A stretch of DNA of 64,000 nucleotides from Dolomedes plantarius. Lineage: Eukaryota; Arthropoda; Arachnida; Araneae; Dolomedidae. Position numbers and translations under genes: made by a program. The DNA is taken from positions 107,305,822-107,369,821 of the forward strand of contig OU015496.1 in the NCBI GenBank assembly GCA_907164885.2, read 5' to 3'. Below, one piece after another: positions 34,816 through 46,566 of this stretch. The notes beneath the pieces were generated by a model. The model was given only the letters and a program-made list of their open reading frames with translations. It ran no database searches and was not told the DNA's origin. The stretch's first letter is position 1. Every line of letters begins with the position of its first letter.

Positions 34816-34945
34816 AATAAGAATACATTCGAGAGCGATTTTCATATATTTATCTATATTTTAGTTTCTTTTAAATTTATGTTTGACATTGTTATTGTAA
34901 TTGCCTCTTCAATATAAATCATGTGTGATGTTGAGGTGGTCTGGC

Positions 34946-34977
34946 GCACAAAATTCTCCCAAATTTTGTGCGCCAAA
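34946..34977. repeat. Perfect 13 bp inverted repeat
   Basis: GGCGCACAAAATT and its exact inverse are separated by 6 bp. No TE ends were found around it. Confidence 0.7.
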
Positions 34978-35690
34978 AAGTTCCTTTTCCCAAAATTTTC
35001 TTTTTCTTGGCTTTAAGAGTACTGTAGAACTTTTAGGATAGAGTAAGAAAAGGCGTGTTATTCTATGATTGCCGTTGTGAGAAAGCATATTTCTATTCTA
35101 CAATTTATTTCTACGAATACTATGCCATGTATGTACACTATTTATCTAAAATTCAAAATTTCACAGATTTGCCATTCTTAAAAGTACATATCTGAAAATA
35201 TTTTCTCTAAAGCGAAAATTATTCAGAATTTTTATTAGGGGGTCCATCAAAGGAATTCTTAGAATTTTGATATGTAAAATTCTTTTGAATCCTGAACACA
35301 ATTTATTTCGAGTGCTTATTTGTATTGTTAATGTAAAGATATTGAACTGAAGATTCGCGGGAAAAATTTTTTTTGAGTTGAATATTGGATTTTCGAAAAT
35401 GCCTTACTTGTACATCTAAATGCCAGAAACAAATTTCGCAAATATTTATAAAAAAGCTTTAGCCAAAAAAAAAATCAAATCGATTGTTTTTATGTATAGG
35501 GCATTTTTAAACTGCAGAAAAAAGATTTTTTCAAGTATGAAGAATATATGGTCCATTAATTTATATTTTTAGCTATTTTTCTTTGGTTCGTTTCAAGGTC
35601 TACAATAACCGCAAATCCTATGATTCCAATATGCTTGCTAGTGGTTTTAGAGTATTTCATTTATAAGTATTTTCCAATAGGTGTGCAATA
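34978..35690. other. AT-rich stretch without recognised features
   Basis: No coding or repeat structure is identified. Confidence 0.5.
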
Positions 35691-35694
35691 TTAA

Positions 35695-36361
35695 GGGGTC
35701 GACGTACCTTCAACTTTTTTTGTTTTAGTTTTCAATAATTAATTCCACTAAATGAGAATAATTAATATTCTTTTTTACGTTATTGAAGACACTTAGAATT
35801 CACGAATAAGTATTTTGTTTAAGAATAAGACCCGTTTATCAACAAAAATTTCAAAATTGATAGCATTTATCAAAATGCTCCATGCGAATTCTTTTTCTTT
35901 TGATTTCTTTCAAAATTTTCACGATTGTTAATTGAAATGTTTTTCACAAACCTATGAATGATTCTTTGAAACTACAAATATTTTCAAATTTGTAGACCAT
36001 GAAATAAAGCAAAATCGCAAAAAAACATAAAAACAACAGCCAGATTTAAAATAAATAATTACTTATGGCATTTGATTCATACAAAAATTTCATTGCACAG
36101 TTATATTTATATGAGTAAGGTAAACTTATGTGAAAAAAATCTAGAGTTTTTAAAGGATTTGGAATGAACATAGAACATTTTGAAAAATTTTATTATTTTT
36201 GAAATTTTTTTTTGAAAAAAGGCATTTTTCTGCCAAAAAATCCTTATTTTGGATTCGAAAGGTTTTAAATATCGTAAAAAAGAATACAAATTATTCTCAT
36301 TTTGTATATAGAGTTAAAAATTGAAAATTAAAATATTCCAAGCTGAAGGTCCCCTGTTCCC
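35695..36361. mobile_element. MITE with TTAA flanks and ~110 bp inverted arms
   Basis: TTAA occurs at 35691-35694 and 36362-36365. The left arm (GGGGTCGACGTACCTTC, AAATGAGAATAATTAATATTC, TTTTTTACGTTATT) and right arm reversed (GGGGACCTTCAGC, AAATGAGAATAATTTGTATTC, TTTTTTACGATATT) match over about 110 bp. The TTAA suggests piggyBac mobilisation. Confidence 0.6.
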
Positions 36362-36674
36362 TTAAGAGGGATGGGAATGAAATAGTCAAATAACCATTTT
36401 TTTCTTACAATTAATAATGACTGATCTAATATGACTTTTTACCTAATATGATTTTAAAAAATCAGACTGCATATACGATTTTATTAATTTTTCTTTATTA
36501 AACTTTTGCTTTTACAGATTTCCCTCGATTTTCTTCTCTTTGGGGTAACCTGGAGTGGTCTTACTTTATTTAGCATTTTGAGTTACTTGAATGGGTTTCT
36601 AAATAACGCGACTCAAAAATTTACTCTGCCCATTTAAACAAACTCGCCCTGAAATCCATGTATTTTGAAGGGAA

Positions 36675-37420
36675 AATCTCTCTATTCTAAAAAAAAGTAA
36701 CTCCCACTGCCGACGCTGTCAAAAGCTTGTCCCACTATCTCCTCCAAAACCACTGGGGTTATGGGGCGAGAGTGATACCAATCGATGCAGTAAAATGGGG
36801 GGACCAAAGTAAGATATGTCTCATCTTCGTCGGACTTTAATTTTTTTTATTTTATGTTTTATGGGAAATTATTGACTTTTTCATCTTCAGATTACGATAA
36901 CTCTCCAACACATGATCGTAGAATTTTGGTCTTTTTACAGTCTAAGACTACGGACATTTCTCTTTCAAACTAGACCTCATTTGTTTAAAAATATTTTAAA
37001 ACAGACTAATATTTTCATCAACAGATGAAACACAGTTTTTCAAGAAATATATCGTCCCATATGTGGATGTAATATCAATGCTCCTTGAGTTTTTATCTTA
37101 CAAAGAAAATATTTACATCATCTGGAAGCTGAAAGCTTTCTTATTCATATAAACTTCGTTTCAAGTCTCTATCTTAAAATTTCGATTTTTAATTGAATTT
37201 TAAAGCTGATAATTCAACAGTGATGAAAAGCCCTTCGCATAAGGGTGACAAGAGTAAATGGATGAAAGCTGTTACATTGCCCCAGAATCACCTATATGTA
37301 TCTCGCAATTAGCCCTAACAGAGGAAAGATATAAAAATCTCTCTATTTAAAAAAAAGTAAATCCCCCTGCCACCGCTCTCAAAAGCTTGTCACGCTATCT
37401 CCTCCGAAACAGCACAAATT
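36675..37420. repeat. Two copies of a ~75 bp block
   Basis: The block with AAAAAAAAGTAA, CTGCC, CAAAAGCTTGTC and CTATCTCCTCC occurs at 36675-36755 and 37342-37415. The sequence between is not repetitive by eye. Confidence 0.6.
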
Positions 37421-37506
37421 GTCGAAAATCGATGTTTTCAACGTAGTCGGTCACGTTCATATCACATTGCAATAACAAATATTTTTTTACGAGTAAGCCT
37501 AATCAG

Positions 37507-37562
37507 GGGCCGAAGGCCCCCTTACGAAAAGCGAGCGTAGCGAGCCTAGGGGCGAAGCCCCT
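37507..37562. other. GC-rich hairpin pair next to Helitron 5' end
   Basis: Two GAA-loop hairpins (GGGGCCGAAGGCCCC; GGGGCGAAGCCCC) flank the near-repeat GCGAGCGTAGCGAGC. The cluster ends 5 bp before the TC start of the Helitron at 37568. It could be the 3' end of another rolling-circle element. Confidence 0.5.
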
Positions 37563-37747
37563 TGTAATCTATACTTATATATAAAGAGAGAGAGCGATTT
37601 TGTACGTGGAGGGTAATCTCCGGAACCACTGCACCTATTTGAAAAATTCTTTCACTGTTTGAAAGGTACATTATTCCAGATGGACATAGGCTATATATTA
37701 TGTATATCTGATCAGTAGAAATAAAGTTAGGGGGGATACTCTAGATT

Positions 37748-39224
37748 TGTGTGCACGGCCGCCATCTTGGATTTTTCCGCCAGGATTTGGCGTATTTCGC
37801 ATGGCGATAATTATTGCGTTCTGGTAAAAATAATCCAATGTCAAATTCTCTAATTTTAAGATCAAACGGTTATTTCTGATGTGATCTTTTAATTACAGTA
37901 TAATAATTTTAGGTCAGATCTTGGCCTTGACCTGGAAATCTGAGTCAAATTGACTATACTCAAAAGAGTAAATTATTTTTAAAACGTAAAGAGTAAAGAA
38001 AACAAAAGAGTAAATTATTTTAAAATTATTTTTAAGAGTAAATTATTTTTATTTTTTATTTTTGAGTCTTTTTGTTGAAAATTTTTTAATCCATCATCAG
38101 TTTTTCGTTAACTTATTAAATTTAAGTTGCTTTTAATTTTGTTTATCGATTGTCAATTAGTATACTATAATGATACACCATTTCATTTATTTGAAGTAAA
38201 AATTATCTGCCATCATTTTTTCGTAAAATGTAAAATACAGTATACATTTTAAATACAATATATTTTAAAATATTTTATAATTCCAAGTTGTAGTGGATTA
38301 CAAATAAATTTAAATAACTGAAGTTCAACTTCTCTCTCCCCAGGAACCTAAGTTAAAAAGTTAGTTAAGGTTAAGTTATTGGTTTAGGAAAAGGTTTTTT
38401 TTTTTCTTATTTCCAACACAGCAGGATAAATGGTCAAATAATCCTTGTCCCGATTTTATTGTATGCACCAAATATTTGGTTAAGGTCAAATCTGAAGTAA
38501 AATTTCATTACCACAATGCCCTAACCAAAAAAAAAAAAAAAAAAAAAAAAAGTGGATCTGGTTACTCACCATAAATTTATGGGTTCATAATTATTTTACA
38601 TTTTTCAAAGCTGAATTTTAGATAATTTTTAAATTGCAAGTTATTTAGGTGGTACGAAAATGCTGTATTTTTTTTCTAATTAACAATATATTGGCATAAT
38701 ATTTTGGTGATTCATTGCTATTAGTCAAAGAGTTAAGGTAAACTGAATAGATGGCATTGAAATTTTATCTGTAAGTAAAATTCATTTGACCAAATTTTTC
38801 ATATGGATCATAATTTGAAAAGGTAGTTTTTAATTAAAAATGACAAAAAAAAAAATCTCAGTCCAACGATTAAATGATTTTTCAAAAATATTTCTAAGTT
38901 TCACAATTTAAAAAGGTCGTTTTTATTAAAAAAGCTAAAAGAAAAACCCAAAATTTCCAATATTTGAGAATGATTTTTTCAAAAAAGTGGTTTTTATCAA
39001 AAACCCAAAAATAAATCTAAGTCCAACATTTAAATGATTTTTCAAAAATTTTTCTAAGTTTCATAATTTAAACAGGTGGTTTTTATTAAAAAAGCTAAAA
39101 AAATTCAAAGTCCAGCGCTTTGAAAACACCGCTTAAAACACATTGGCGAGAAATTTTCCACTCCTCAAAACACGGTAAAATCGCCAAGTTGGCAAAAAAA
39201 ATCCAAGATGGCGGCCGTGCACAC
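37748..39224. mobile_element. Element with GGCCGCCATCTTGGA inverted ends inside Helitron 1
   Basis: Inverted arms of about 43 bp (GTGTGCACGGCCGCCATC and onward) bound 1.48 kb of AT-rich non-coding DNA. The same structure recurs inside the Helitron at 44277. No clear target duplication is visible. The interior contains repeated AAAAATGATTTTTCAAAA-like blocks and an A29 run (38528-38556). The class is unknown; it may be a captured or internal palindromic module. Confidence 0.6.
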
Positions 39225-39240
39225 AATTATTAAGTAACGT

Positions 39241-39710
39241 AATATTAATTTGAATATTATTTTAGGTGCTTAAAATAATTAGAAAAACATTCTTTACTTA
39301 AAATCCTTTTTTTATTTTTGTATTTTTATTTCATCTCTTAACCTCTTTCTATTAATTTGAATACTATTTTAGGTGCTTAATGTAATTAAAAAAAGCATTC
39401 TTTTCTTAAAATCCTTATTTTATTTTTGAATAAAACGACGGTCTCAAGCACACCTCTTTCTTTTAAAAAATTACTTTTTCTATTAATTTCAATACTATTT
39501 TAGGTGCTTAAAGTAATTTAAAAAAACATTCTTTACTTAAAATCTTTTTTTATTTTTGAATAAAACTACGGTCTCAAGCACACTTCTTTCTTTTAAAAAA
39601 TTAACTTTAATTAATATCTAACGTAATATTAATTTGAATACTATTTTAGGTGCTTAAAATAATTTTAAAAAACATTCTTTACTTAAAATCCTTTTTTTAT
39701 TTTTGTACTA
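39241..39710 (+). repeat. Tandem ~105-140 bp units
   Basis: The block AATTTGAATACTATTTTAGG followed by TGCTTAAAxTAATT occurs near 39248, 39352, 39488 and 39632, and singly again near 40055 and 45861. Confidence 0.75.
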
Positions 39711-40669
39711 TCTATACTTATATATAAAGAGAGAGAGCGACTTTGTACGTGGAGGGTAATCTCCGGAACCACTGCACCTATTTGAAAAATTCTTTCACTG
39801 TTAGAAAGGTACCTTATTCTAGATGGACATAGGTTATATATTATGTATATCTGATCAGTAGAAATAAAGTTAGGGGCTTAATCCTAACAATCTCCATTGT
39901 TTCCGTTACTGTCTTCTACCGTTTTTTGTGCCGATTTCAACGATCCTTAGCGTGGTGCTATCGCGGTTGGTCTTTCTGACGGTGGCGGTTCGAACCTAGC
40001 CGTTCTCCAGCACGCCTTTTTTTTAAAAAAATAACTTTAATTATTAAGTAACGTAATATTAATTTGAATATTATTTTAGGTGCTTAAAATAATTAAAAAA
40101 ACATTCTTTACTTAAAATCCATTTTTTATTTTTGTATTTTTATTTCATCTCTTACTCTAATTTTGAGATACCAATGTGTATCTATACTTCTATAATCTAT
40201 ACTTATATATAAAGAGAGCGATTTTGTACGTGGAGGGTAATCTCCGGAACCACTGCACCTCTTTGAAAAATTCTTTCACTGTTTGAAAGGTACATTATTC
40301 CAGATGGACATAGGCTATATATTATGTATATCTGATCAGTAGAAATAAAGTTAGGGGCTTAATCCTAACAATGTCCATTGTTTCCGTTACTGTCTTCTAC
40401 CGCTTTTTGTGCCGATTTCAACGATCCTTAGCGTGGTGCTATCGCGGTGGGTCATTCTGACGGTAGCGGTTCGAACCTAGCCGTTCTCCGGCACGCCTTT
40501 TTCTTTTAAAAATTAATTTTAATTATTAACTGACGTAATATCAATTTACTGTATTATTTAGTTTATTATTAAGGTAAAAAAAGATTTACAATTTATTGTC
40601 TATCAACTGGAAATTTATTGGTATAATATTTTGTTCAACCCGGACAAAGTCGGGACGGGCCGCTAGTAT

Positions 40670-41796
40670 ACATTAAAAATGCTTCCTACCTATGGGAATA
40701 TTGTAGCAGGAAACAAGATAATTTTGAATTATGTTTAAAGTTTTAGTTATTGAAATTATTTTCTGAATAGCTTTCTTTTATTTCCACTTGGATGTGGAAA
40801 TGAAAGTTCCTCTTTTGATAACTTTAGTTTTTAATAACTGGAAATGGAGCACCGAACCTAGTCAGTTAGGTCATGGATTGGAAAACTTTAAATATTCCCT
40901 AGAAATAACTGACATTTAGACAGCATTCATGAATTCAAAGGGGATATTCAGAGTTATTTTTGACGTCCAAGGGAGGCCCGAGGCTGAAAACTTAATCTGC
41001 CGTTGAAATCCGTGAATAGAGTGTAGAGTGTAAATCTCAGTTATTTATTAAGTAATATATTTATTATATATTAGTCTCTATTTTAGTAATTGATCCCCTA
41101 TAAACTTGATTGAATTTGCAGCTGTAGAAGTTTTCTAGAGCTGCGACTGTAACTTATCTTTTGTAACTTTTTTTATTTTAAGGATTTCCAGTACCAAGCT
41201 GTGTTTATCTTAAAGTACTCGTCTTTCGTAAACAATCGTTCGTTTTACGAAAATATCTGCACTATTGAAAAAGATAATGTTATTATTAAACTTGATTTCC
41301 TAATTCTTCTAAGTTTGGTGTTCCTTCTTTGAGCAATCTTTTAAGTTTAACTTTGGTAACCCCCCCCCCCCCCGAATAAAACACCCTGATTTTGCGTACA
41401 TTTTAAAGCATGAATTCTTTTTAATATTTTAATTTAGGGCATGCTATTGTTTTACATTTTAGATATTTGTATAAATTGAATAGATATTCAATAGCTTTTG
41501 CATATGGCACTACGTAAATTAATACATTTCTACTAATTTATCATGATGTAAATATTATATTTCAAGTCCCATTATTATATAATATATTCCCTTTTATAAT
41601 CATGTATAATATTATATAATCTTGTATAATACTTTATATGGTATAAACCAGTGGCGCATTCAGAAAAAGTTGTCGTCTGGTGGCCTCAATGTCTGGCGAA
41701 AACATAATAAAGCACCATTGTAGGTAAACACGCTTTGTAGTAACGTAAGAAGCACCGAAATTTCAGGAAATTCTGGGACTTCTCCTACTTACGTCA

Positions 41797-41800
<4 letters not shown>
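40670..41800. other. No assigned feature
   Basis: No gene or repeat structure is recognised except a C homopolymer at 41360-41374. A CAGTGGCGCATTCAG motif near 41650 resembles a hAT terminus, but no partner end was found. Confidence 0.4.

Positions 41801-41841
<41 letters not shown>
41800..41841. repeat. (TA)n microsatellite
   Basis: About 20 TA units. Confidence 0.97.
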
Positions 41842-41843
<2 letters not shown>

Positions 41844-42094
41844 TTCAAAATTCACATATTCTGTGGGGTATTAAAATATGTAGGTAGTAGGTGTGCTTGT
41901 AGCAAATAGCCGGCTGATAATTTCGTATGCATTGCATTCCATTCAACCTTATTGACACTGTATCAAACTCATCAGGGGAATTTAATCCATTACAAATAAA
42001 TGTTTACACGGATAAAATATAGCGCTATGATCTGCATGTTATGAGATGCTCTAGCGTACCATAGGGTTAATATGCGTTATAAAACGTGCCATGA

Positions 42095-42745
42095 ATAAGT
42101 GATAAATCTAGAATTAAAAAATAATTCTATAATAAAAATATATATTTTATAGATGATTTGACTGTATAAAATGCCTTTTTTTATATTAAGTAAATTGAAT
42201 ATATTTAGTTACATTTTATAAATAATATAGATTTAAAAAAAGTATCAATGAAGTAAAATTTACTCCCAAACTAAAATTTTTTAAGTCAGTACCTATGAAA
42301 TATCACCACAGGTCCAGGGTTCGACCCTTCGACTGGGCAAGGTCGACTCAGCCTTTCATCCCTTGAGTGGGTCGATAAAATGAGGTTCAAGCATGCTTGG
42401 GAAATAACTCTAAGGATCCCCCGGCAGGCTGACCACCTGCCCGAGACATATACTGTATGGCACCCCAAGCCCACGGTCAAGAAAGCGGAGATAGGCGCCA
42501 CAGACCTTGGTCCACAATGGACTGTTCCGCCCAATATAGTGATAAATCTAGAATTTAAAAAAATTCTATAATACAAAAATATTATATTATTTTATAAATG
42601 ATTTGACTGCAAAAAATGTTTTTTTTATCTATTAAGTAAATTATGTATAAACAGTTATATTTTATAAAGGATATAGATAAAAAAAAGTATCAGTTAAGTC
42701 AAATTTACTCCCAACTGTAATTTTTAAGGTCAGTACCTATGAAAT
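42095..42745 (+). repeat. SINE-like element between ~200 bp direct repeats
   Basis: The AT-rich block 42100-42298 (TGATAAATCTAGAATT ... GTCAGTACCTATGAAATAT) recurs at 42539-42743. Between them lies a GC-richer segment with a B-box-like GGTTCGACCC (about 42318) and a CAGCCTTTCATCCCTTGAG / GGGTCGATAAAATGAG core. That core resembles a conserved domain of invertebrate (for example cephalopod) SINEs. The arrangement suggests a tandem duplication of a SINE unit with a missing second head. Confidence 0.55.
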
Positions 42746-42857
42746 ATAGTGAAATAGACAAATTTACGTTCTGGACAAGACTGAAAGCATATTTGACCCA
42801 AAGGAATAACGGAAGTAATACGAGCAGCACGAAACGCAGGACAATATTACTGTAAAC

Positions 42858-43231
42858 CAATGGTTCCCAACAGTGGAAGTTTGTGAACCACTAAGCTAGA
42901 AATTGAACCATGTGCGTCCCCCCTAAAGTCTGGGGGAACTTTCCGGAGGGTATGGGGGTATAGAATATCTCTCAGGAAAAAGGGATACAGGATTATCGTA
43001 CTCACATTCTAAAGTATCATATTCTAATAATAAAATAATTCTCCTAAACTTTTAAGAAATTTTAACTCAACACTTGATAGTTATCGGATATATTCGGCCC
43101 ATCTAGTTGAATGAAAATTGCTTTCAAAAATACCCATTTATTTTGCAACTTTTCTTATATGTGGTGCCGGCCCACTCCCGAGGCTCTAGCGAACCACCTG
43201 TAGTCCGCGGACCCCCGGTTGGGAACCACTG
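42858..43231. mobile_element. hAT-type MITE, 374 bp
   Basis: The ends are CAATGGTTCCCAAC and, reversed, CAGTGGTTCCCAACC. They are flanked by CTGTAAAC (42850-42857) and CTATAAAC (43232-43239), an 8 bp duplication with one difference. The 8 bp size and the GGTTCCCAA end are typical of hAT elements. Confidence 0.85.
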
Positions 43232-43964
43232 CTATAAACGATAAACAACTGCATTAACATAAGCATTACGCGTAAATGATAGTATAACGCCTTAGTGTAG
43301 TGTTCCTTAACGATTTAGAAAAGGAGTAGTGTAATCACCAGTATTCTGATAAGGAAAAATCCTGAAGTTTTAATTCACATGCACTGCCATTTAATACTAG
43401 TGTAAAGAGAATACTGCCTATCAGCGTTCAAAACAATAATCACAGCAATTGTACTACACCGGCTCTCAAAAAATATTTGGGTTGTACTCCTTGGTCATGA
43501 CTTAAAAAGATATTACAGATCCAATATAAATTTTCACCGAATCAACGACTCAGAAAATTATGATTAGTTAGCAAGTTAATGAGGCTGTTTTTAATATACC
43601 ATAAGATGGGGTTACTTTGCGACGGATTTTAAGTTTCTTTCCTCTACCAGCCGATCAGTTTTAAAAGCAGCCCAAAACGAACACTTGCAAAATATTGGTA
43701 CATCCTTTCCTTACGTAGTAATGTATTGCGCTAACCCGGATCTTTAATTACCATTGAGAAATGAAAGTTAAAATGTGTCACAAAGTTGCCCTGCCGAGTG
43801 GGGATACTATGTGACATCTGTGGTTTCACCTTGAAATCAAAGAGGAAAAATTACTCGACACAAAGTTAGTATGTAAAACGCTTATCAAAAGCTTGATACA
43901 CAATTATATATACCTATTACAAATATTGGATAGCTTAATATATATCTTTAACATCAGAGACCTC

Positions 43965-44135
43965 GACTGCCCAGAGCGACCATCATTTCTTTAAGAAGAT
44001 GAGGAAATTCGTCTTTCGGCACATTCTGCTCCATCGGAAAGTTTTCTTTCCAGATAGTCAGTAAGTACTTGTTTTCTCTCCAGTGGTATTTAAGAGGACG
44101 GAAAAATGCAACATCGAGCGGCTGGAGGAGGTGGG
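43965..44135 (-). pseudogene. pogo/Tigger-type DDE transposase fragment
   Basis: The minus strand encodes QPLDVAFFRPLKYHWRENK followed by NVPKDEFPHLLKEMMVALG-like sequence. QPLDVxxFxPLK is a hallmark just after the third catalytic Asp region of pogo/Tigger-like DDE transposases. Only about 55 residues are readable. The N-terminal and catalytic parts are not seen on either side of the Helitron, so the gene is a remnant. Confidence 0.65.
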
Positions 44136-45985
44136 TCGACTTTGTGGGTTATTTTGTGACAGTGTCAATGTGTCACAAAGTAACACAGTCACCTTTAGAT
44201 ATTTAGGTTATGTTCTCATATCTCTCGGAAATATCGCTACTCAAAAGTTACATTGCTCTTGAATCTAATCAACATATCTATACTAATATATAAAGAGAGA
44301 GCAGATTTTGTACGTGGAGGGTAATCTCCGGAACCACTGCACCTATTTGAAAAATTCTTTCACTGTTTGAAAGGTACATTATTCCAGATGGACATAGGCT
44401 ATATATTATGTATATCTGATCAGTAGAAATAAAGTTAGGGGGGATACTCTAGATTTGTGGACGGCCGCCATCTTGGATTTTTCCGCCAGGGTTTGGCGCA
44501 TTTCGCATGGCGATAATTATTGCGTTCTGGTAAAAATAACCCAATGTCAAATTCTCTAATTTTAAGATCAAACAGTTACTTCTGATGTGATCTTTTAGTT
44601 ACACTATAATAATTTTAGGTCAGATCTTGGCCTTGACCTGGAAATCTGAGTCAAATTGACTATACTCAAAAGAGTAAATTATTTTTAAAACTAAGAGTCT
44701 TTTTGTTGAAAATTTTTGAATCCATTATCAGTTTTTCGTTAACTTATTAAATTTAAGTTGCTTTTAATTTTGTTTATCGATTGTCAATTAGTATACTATA
44801 ATGATACACCATTTCATTTATTTGAAGTAAAAATTATCTGCCATCATTTTTTCGTAAAATGTAAAATACAGTATACATTTTAAATACAATATATTTAAAA
44901 ATATTTTATAATTCCAAGTTGTAGTGGATTACAAATAAATTTAAATAACTGAAATTCAACTTCTCTCTCCCCAGGAACCTAAGTTAAAAAGTTAGTTAAG
45001 GTTAAGTTATTGGTTTAGGAAAAGGTTTTTTTTTTCTTATTTCCAACACAGCAGGATAAATGGTCAAATAATCCTTGTCCCGATTTTATTGTATGCACCA
45101 AATATTTGGTTAAGGTCAAATCTGAAGTAAAATTTTATTACCACAATGCCCTAACCAAGAAAAAAAAAAAAGAGGATATGGTTACACACCATAAATTTAT
45201 GGGTTCATAATTATTTTACATTTTTCAAAGCTGAATTTTAGATAATTTTTAAATTGCAAGTTATTTAGGTGGTACGAAAATGCTGTATTTTTTTTCTAAT
45301 TAACAATATATTTGCATAATATTTTGGTGATTCATTGCTATTAGTCAAAGAGTTAGGGCAAACTGAATAGATGGCATTGAAATTTTATCTGTAAGTAAAA
45401 TTCACTTGACCAAATTTTTCATATGGATCATAATTTGAAAAGGTAGTTTTTAATTAAAAATGACAAAAAAAATCTCAGTCCAACGATTAAATGATTTTTC
45501 AAAAATATTTCTAAGTTTCACAATTTAAAAAGGTCGTTTTTATTAAAAAAGCTAAAAGAAAAACCCAAAATTTCCAATATTTGAGAATGATTTTTTCAGA
45601 AAAAAGTGGTTTTTATCAAAAACCCAAAAATAAATCTAAGTCCAACGTTTAAATGATTTTTCAAAAACTTTTCTAAGTTTCATAATTTAAACAGGTGGTT
45701 TTTATTAAAAAAGCTAAAAAAAGTCCAGCGTTTTGAAAACACCGCTTAAAACACATTGGCGAGAATTTTTCCACTCCTCAAAACACGGTAAAATCGCCAA
45801 GTTGACGCAAAAATATCCAAGATGACGGACGTGCACACAATTATTAAGTAACGTAATATTAATTTGAATATTATTTTAGGTGCTTAAAATAATTAAAAAA
45901 ACATTCTTTACTTAAAATCCTTTTTTTTATTTTTGTATTTTTATTTCATCTCTTACTCTAATTTTGAGATACCAATATGTATCTA

Positions 45986-46078
45986 TAAACGTTTGTCAAT
46001 TGTAAACGTTTATATTGTAAACATCCATATTGTAAACGTTTTGTCAATTAAACGTTTCTCCAAGTGACAAACGTTTAA
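45986..46078. repeat. AAACGTTT palindrome cluster
   Basis: Five copies of the palindrome AAACGTTT or a close variant and two GTCAATT-type spacers occur within 93 bp at the join of the two Helitron families. Confidence 0.7.
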
Positions 46079-46098
46079 TCTATATCTATATATATATA

Positions 46099-46566
46099 CT
46101 AGCGGCCCGTCCCGACTTTGTCCGAGTTGAACAAAATATTATACCAATAAATTTCCAGTTGATAGCCAATAAATTGTAAATCTTTTTTTACCTTAATAAT
46201 AACCTAAATAATACCTTAAATTAATTTTATGTTAGTTAATAATTAAAATAATTTTTTTAAAGAAAAAGGCATGCCAGAGAACGGCTAGGTTCGAACCGCT
46301 AGCGTCAGAACAGAAGCCCACCGCGATAAGGATCGTTGAAATCTTCGGAACAAAAAGCGGTAGAAGACAGTAGCGGAAACAATGGAGATTGTTAGGATTA
46401 AGCCCCTAACTTTATTTCTACTGATCAGATATACATAATATATAGCCTATGTCCATCTGGAATACTGTACCTTTCAAACAGTGAAAGAATTTTTCAAATA
46501 GGTACAGTGGTTCTGAAGATTACCCTCCACGTACAAAATCGCTCTCTCTTTATATACAAGTATAGA
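46099..46566 (-). mobile_element. Helitron family 1, complete short copy, nested
   Basis: Reversed, it starts TCTATACTTGTATATAAAG at 46566 and ends with CGGACAAAGTCGGG, ACGGGCCG and CTAG at 46099. It is 468 bp, matching 40196-40666. It is inserted exactly between A and T within the TATATA of the family 2 5' end (46085-46098 and 46567 on). Confidence 0.85.

Larger units (their letters stand above)
37568..40666 (+). mobile_element. Helitron family 1 array: three 5' ends, one 3' end
   Basis: The 5' terminus TCTATACTTATATATAAAG occurs at 37568, 39711 and 40196, each preceded by A. Only one 3' terminus exists: a CCCGGACAAAGTCGGG hairpin followed by CGGGCCG and CTAG (40663-40666), then T. A-T insertion, a TC start and a hairpin plus CTAG end are Helitron hallmarks. 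No Rep/helicase gene is present. The last unit (40196-40666, 471 bp) is a complete non-autonomous copy. Confidence 0.8.

Noticed and set aside
34552..34845. Overlapping minus-strand ORFs with Tyr/Ile/His/Thr repeats
   Set aside because: They come from the TG/TATG/ATAAATAC repeat block and end inside simple sequence.
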